Shown in pieces: positions 31,772 to 32,702 of a stretch of 32,702 bases of DNA. This DNA is from JAZQHR01 sp045540695 (GTDB lineage: Bacteria; Bacillota; Clostridia; UMGS1810). Where the stretch lies: assembly GCA_045540695.1 (NCBI GenBank), contig JAZQHR010000061.1:1-32702 (forward strand), written 5' to 3'. The notes beneath the pieces were generated by a model. The model was not told the origin of the DNA and made no database searches. It worked only from the letters and a program-made list of their open reading frames with translations. Positions within the stretch are counted from its first letter, which is position 1; each line of letters opens with the position of its first letter. The position numbers and the translations under genes were made by a program.

Positions 31772-32626
31772 TTGAGAAATCTTGCATCGCCAAAGGTTAT
31801 TAAAGAAATACTTGCAGAAAACGAGTTTAGATTTTCAAAGTCACTCGGTCAGAACTTTCTTATCGATGAAAACGCACTTTGTAAAATTATAGACAATTCG
31901 TGCATTGATGAAAATACAAATATCATAGAAATTGGGCCTGGCTTTGGTACACTTACCCAAAGACTTTGCCAGAGTGTGAAAAAGGTTGTTGCAATCGAAA
32001 TTGATTCTACTGTTATTCCAATTCTTACAGATAATCTGTCAGATTTCGACAACGTAAAGATAATTAACGCCGATGTTCTGGAGTTAAACCTTAATGAGCT
32101 TATCGAAAGCGAATTTGACGGCGGTGATATAAAAGTTGTCGCAAATCTTCCTTATTATATCACTACACCTATAATAATGACGCTACTTGAGCGAAAGCTT
32201 CCTATATCTGATATCATCATAATGATACAAAAGGAAGTTGCAGACCGAATACTCGCCGTACCCGGCAAGAAAGACTATGGAGCGCTTACTGTAGCAGTAG
32301 GGTACTATACTGTGCCTGAGATAGTTCTTACAGTTGGCACCGGCTCGTTTATGCCACCGCCAAAGGTGTCATCATCTGTTGTGAAATTAAGTGTCCGCGA
32401 AACGCCTGCAGTAGATGTCGACGAAAAGAACTTCTTTAAAGTAGTAAAAGCAGCATTCGCCCAGAGAAGAAAGACTCTTTTAAACGCTATTTCCAACTCG
32501 GGTATTACACAAAAATCCAAGGAAGAAATACTAAATGCACTGAAATTGTCAGGTATTGATGAAAAAGCTAGAGGCGAAACTTTGTCAATAGAAATGTTTG
32601 CTGAGCTTTCAAAAAAACTTTTTTAA
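31772..32626 (+). CDS. rsmA: 16S rRNA (adenine1518/1519-N6)-dimethyltransferase
   Basis: A 284-residue SAM-dependent methyltransferase (KsgA) that dimethylates two adjacent adenines in helix 45 of 16S rRNA during 30S maturation. Family motifs are SLGQNFLID (residues 24-32), the SAM loop IEIGPGFGTLT (52-62), VVAIEIDS (72-79), the catalytic NLPYYITTPI and FMPPPKVSSSVV in the C-terminal part. Length is usual. The start is TTG at 31772, strongly supported by GAGGAGGAG eight bases upstream; no in-frame ATG precedes the conserved region. It is transcribed separately from the hyd operon, behind a terminator and a repeat. Confidence 0.95.
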   Translation: MRNLASPKVIKEILAENEFRFSKSLGQNFLIDENALCKIIDNSCIDENTNIIEIGPGFGTLTQRLCQSVKKVVAIEIDSTVIPILTDNLSDFDNVKIINADVLELNLNELIESEFDGGDIKVVANLPYYITTPIIMTLLERKLPISDIIIMIQKEVADRILAVPGKKDYGALTVAVGYYTVPEIVLTVGTGSFMPPPKVSSSVVKLSVRETPAVDVDEKNFFKVVKAAFAQRRKTLLNAISNSGITQKSKEEILNALKLSGIDEKARGETLSIEMFAELSKKLF

Positions 32627-32675
32627 AATTTTTCAAAAAAATAAAAGGGTTTTAAAGGAAGATGTAGAATAATAA

Positions 32676-32681
32676 TATAAT
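32676..32681 (+). promoter_or_regulatory. Possible -10 box of the next gene
   Basis: TATAAT at 32676-32681 in the AT-rich tail after rsmA. A matching -35 is poor (TTTAAA at 32651-32656, spacer 19). The gene it would serve lies beyond the window. Confidence 0.3.
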
Positions 32682-32702
32682 ATGGTGTAAAAACGACGTT
32701 TT

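Overview
The window is a dense, AT-rich stretch of chromosome. It looks like an anaerobic, fermentative, Gram-positive-type bacterium of the Clostridia, probably a gut lineage; this is inference. The reasons are an NADH-dependent trimeric [FeFe] hydrogenase (HydABC type), a large S-layer-homology (SLH) surface protein, CarD next to IspD, an OPT peptide importer with an M20 dipeptidase, strong AGGAGG ribosome sites, sigma-A promoters with extended -10 elements, and palindromic repeat families in the gaps. I see no tRNA, rRNA, CRISPR array, transposase or phage gene. Almost everything is on the + strand; only the MATE transporter is on the - strand.

Layout. 1-217: C-terminal end of an unrecognised gene. 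218-526: a multi-hairpin repeat array. 527-3315: nitrilase-family amidase, aldo/keto reductase and a YegS-type lipid kinase, probably one operon. 3316-3538: two adjacent palindromic elements and a strong bidirectional terminator. 3539-4906 (-): MATE exporter. 5116-7302: a CofE-like (F420-0:glutamate ligase family) protein 9 nt ahead of a GMP synthase that has only the ATP-pyrophosphatase half. 7465-11249: OPT transporter, PqqD-like protein and PepD dipeptidase, a likely peptide uptake and digestion unit. 11250-11510: nested inverted repeats, then a good promoter. 11511-15960: TrkA, TrkH, TadA and a D-Ala-D-Ala carboxypeptidase. 16096-17344: CarD and IspD. 17490-20399: SLH protein with its own strong promoter and UUCG terminator. 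20570-23327: galT, galK and rdgB. 23368-31581: hydrogenase super-locus. 31772-32626: rsmA.

The most interesting part is 23368-31581. Five genes (DRTGG-domain protein, GHKL ATPase, HydS-like [FeFe]-hydrogenase homologue, second DRTGG protein, PHP phosphoesterase) precede a separate promoter. That promoter is followed by hydC, a second GHKL ATPase, a ferredoxin-like protein, hydB and hydA. The HydS-like protein keeps the four expected cubane cysteines but has Ala at the proton-relay cysteine position, as known for putative sensory [FeFe] hydrogenases. With two kinase-type ATPases and no response regulator or sigma factor nearby, this could be an unusual H2- or redox-sensing signalling module controlling the catalytic HydABC complex. 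The gene set recurs in Clostridia and Thermotoga (from memory), but its signalling logic is to my knowledge unresolved.

Other points of note are the orphan GMP synthase ATPase half beside a CofE-like ligase, the standalone PqqD between a peptide transporter and a peptidase, two opposite-facing copies of a two-armed palindromic element with conserved tips, and a terminator hairpin that overlaps the rdgB stop codon just upstream of the sensory genes.
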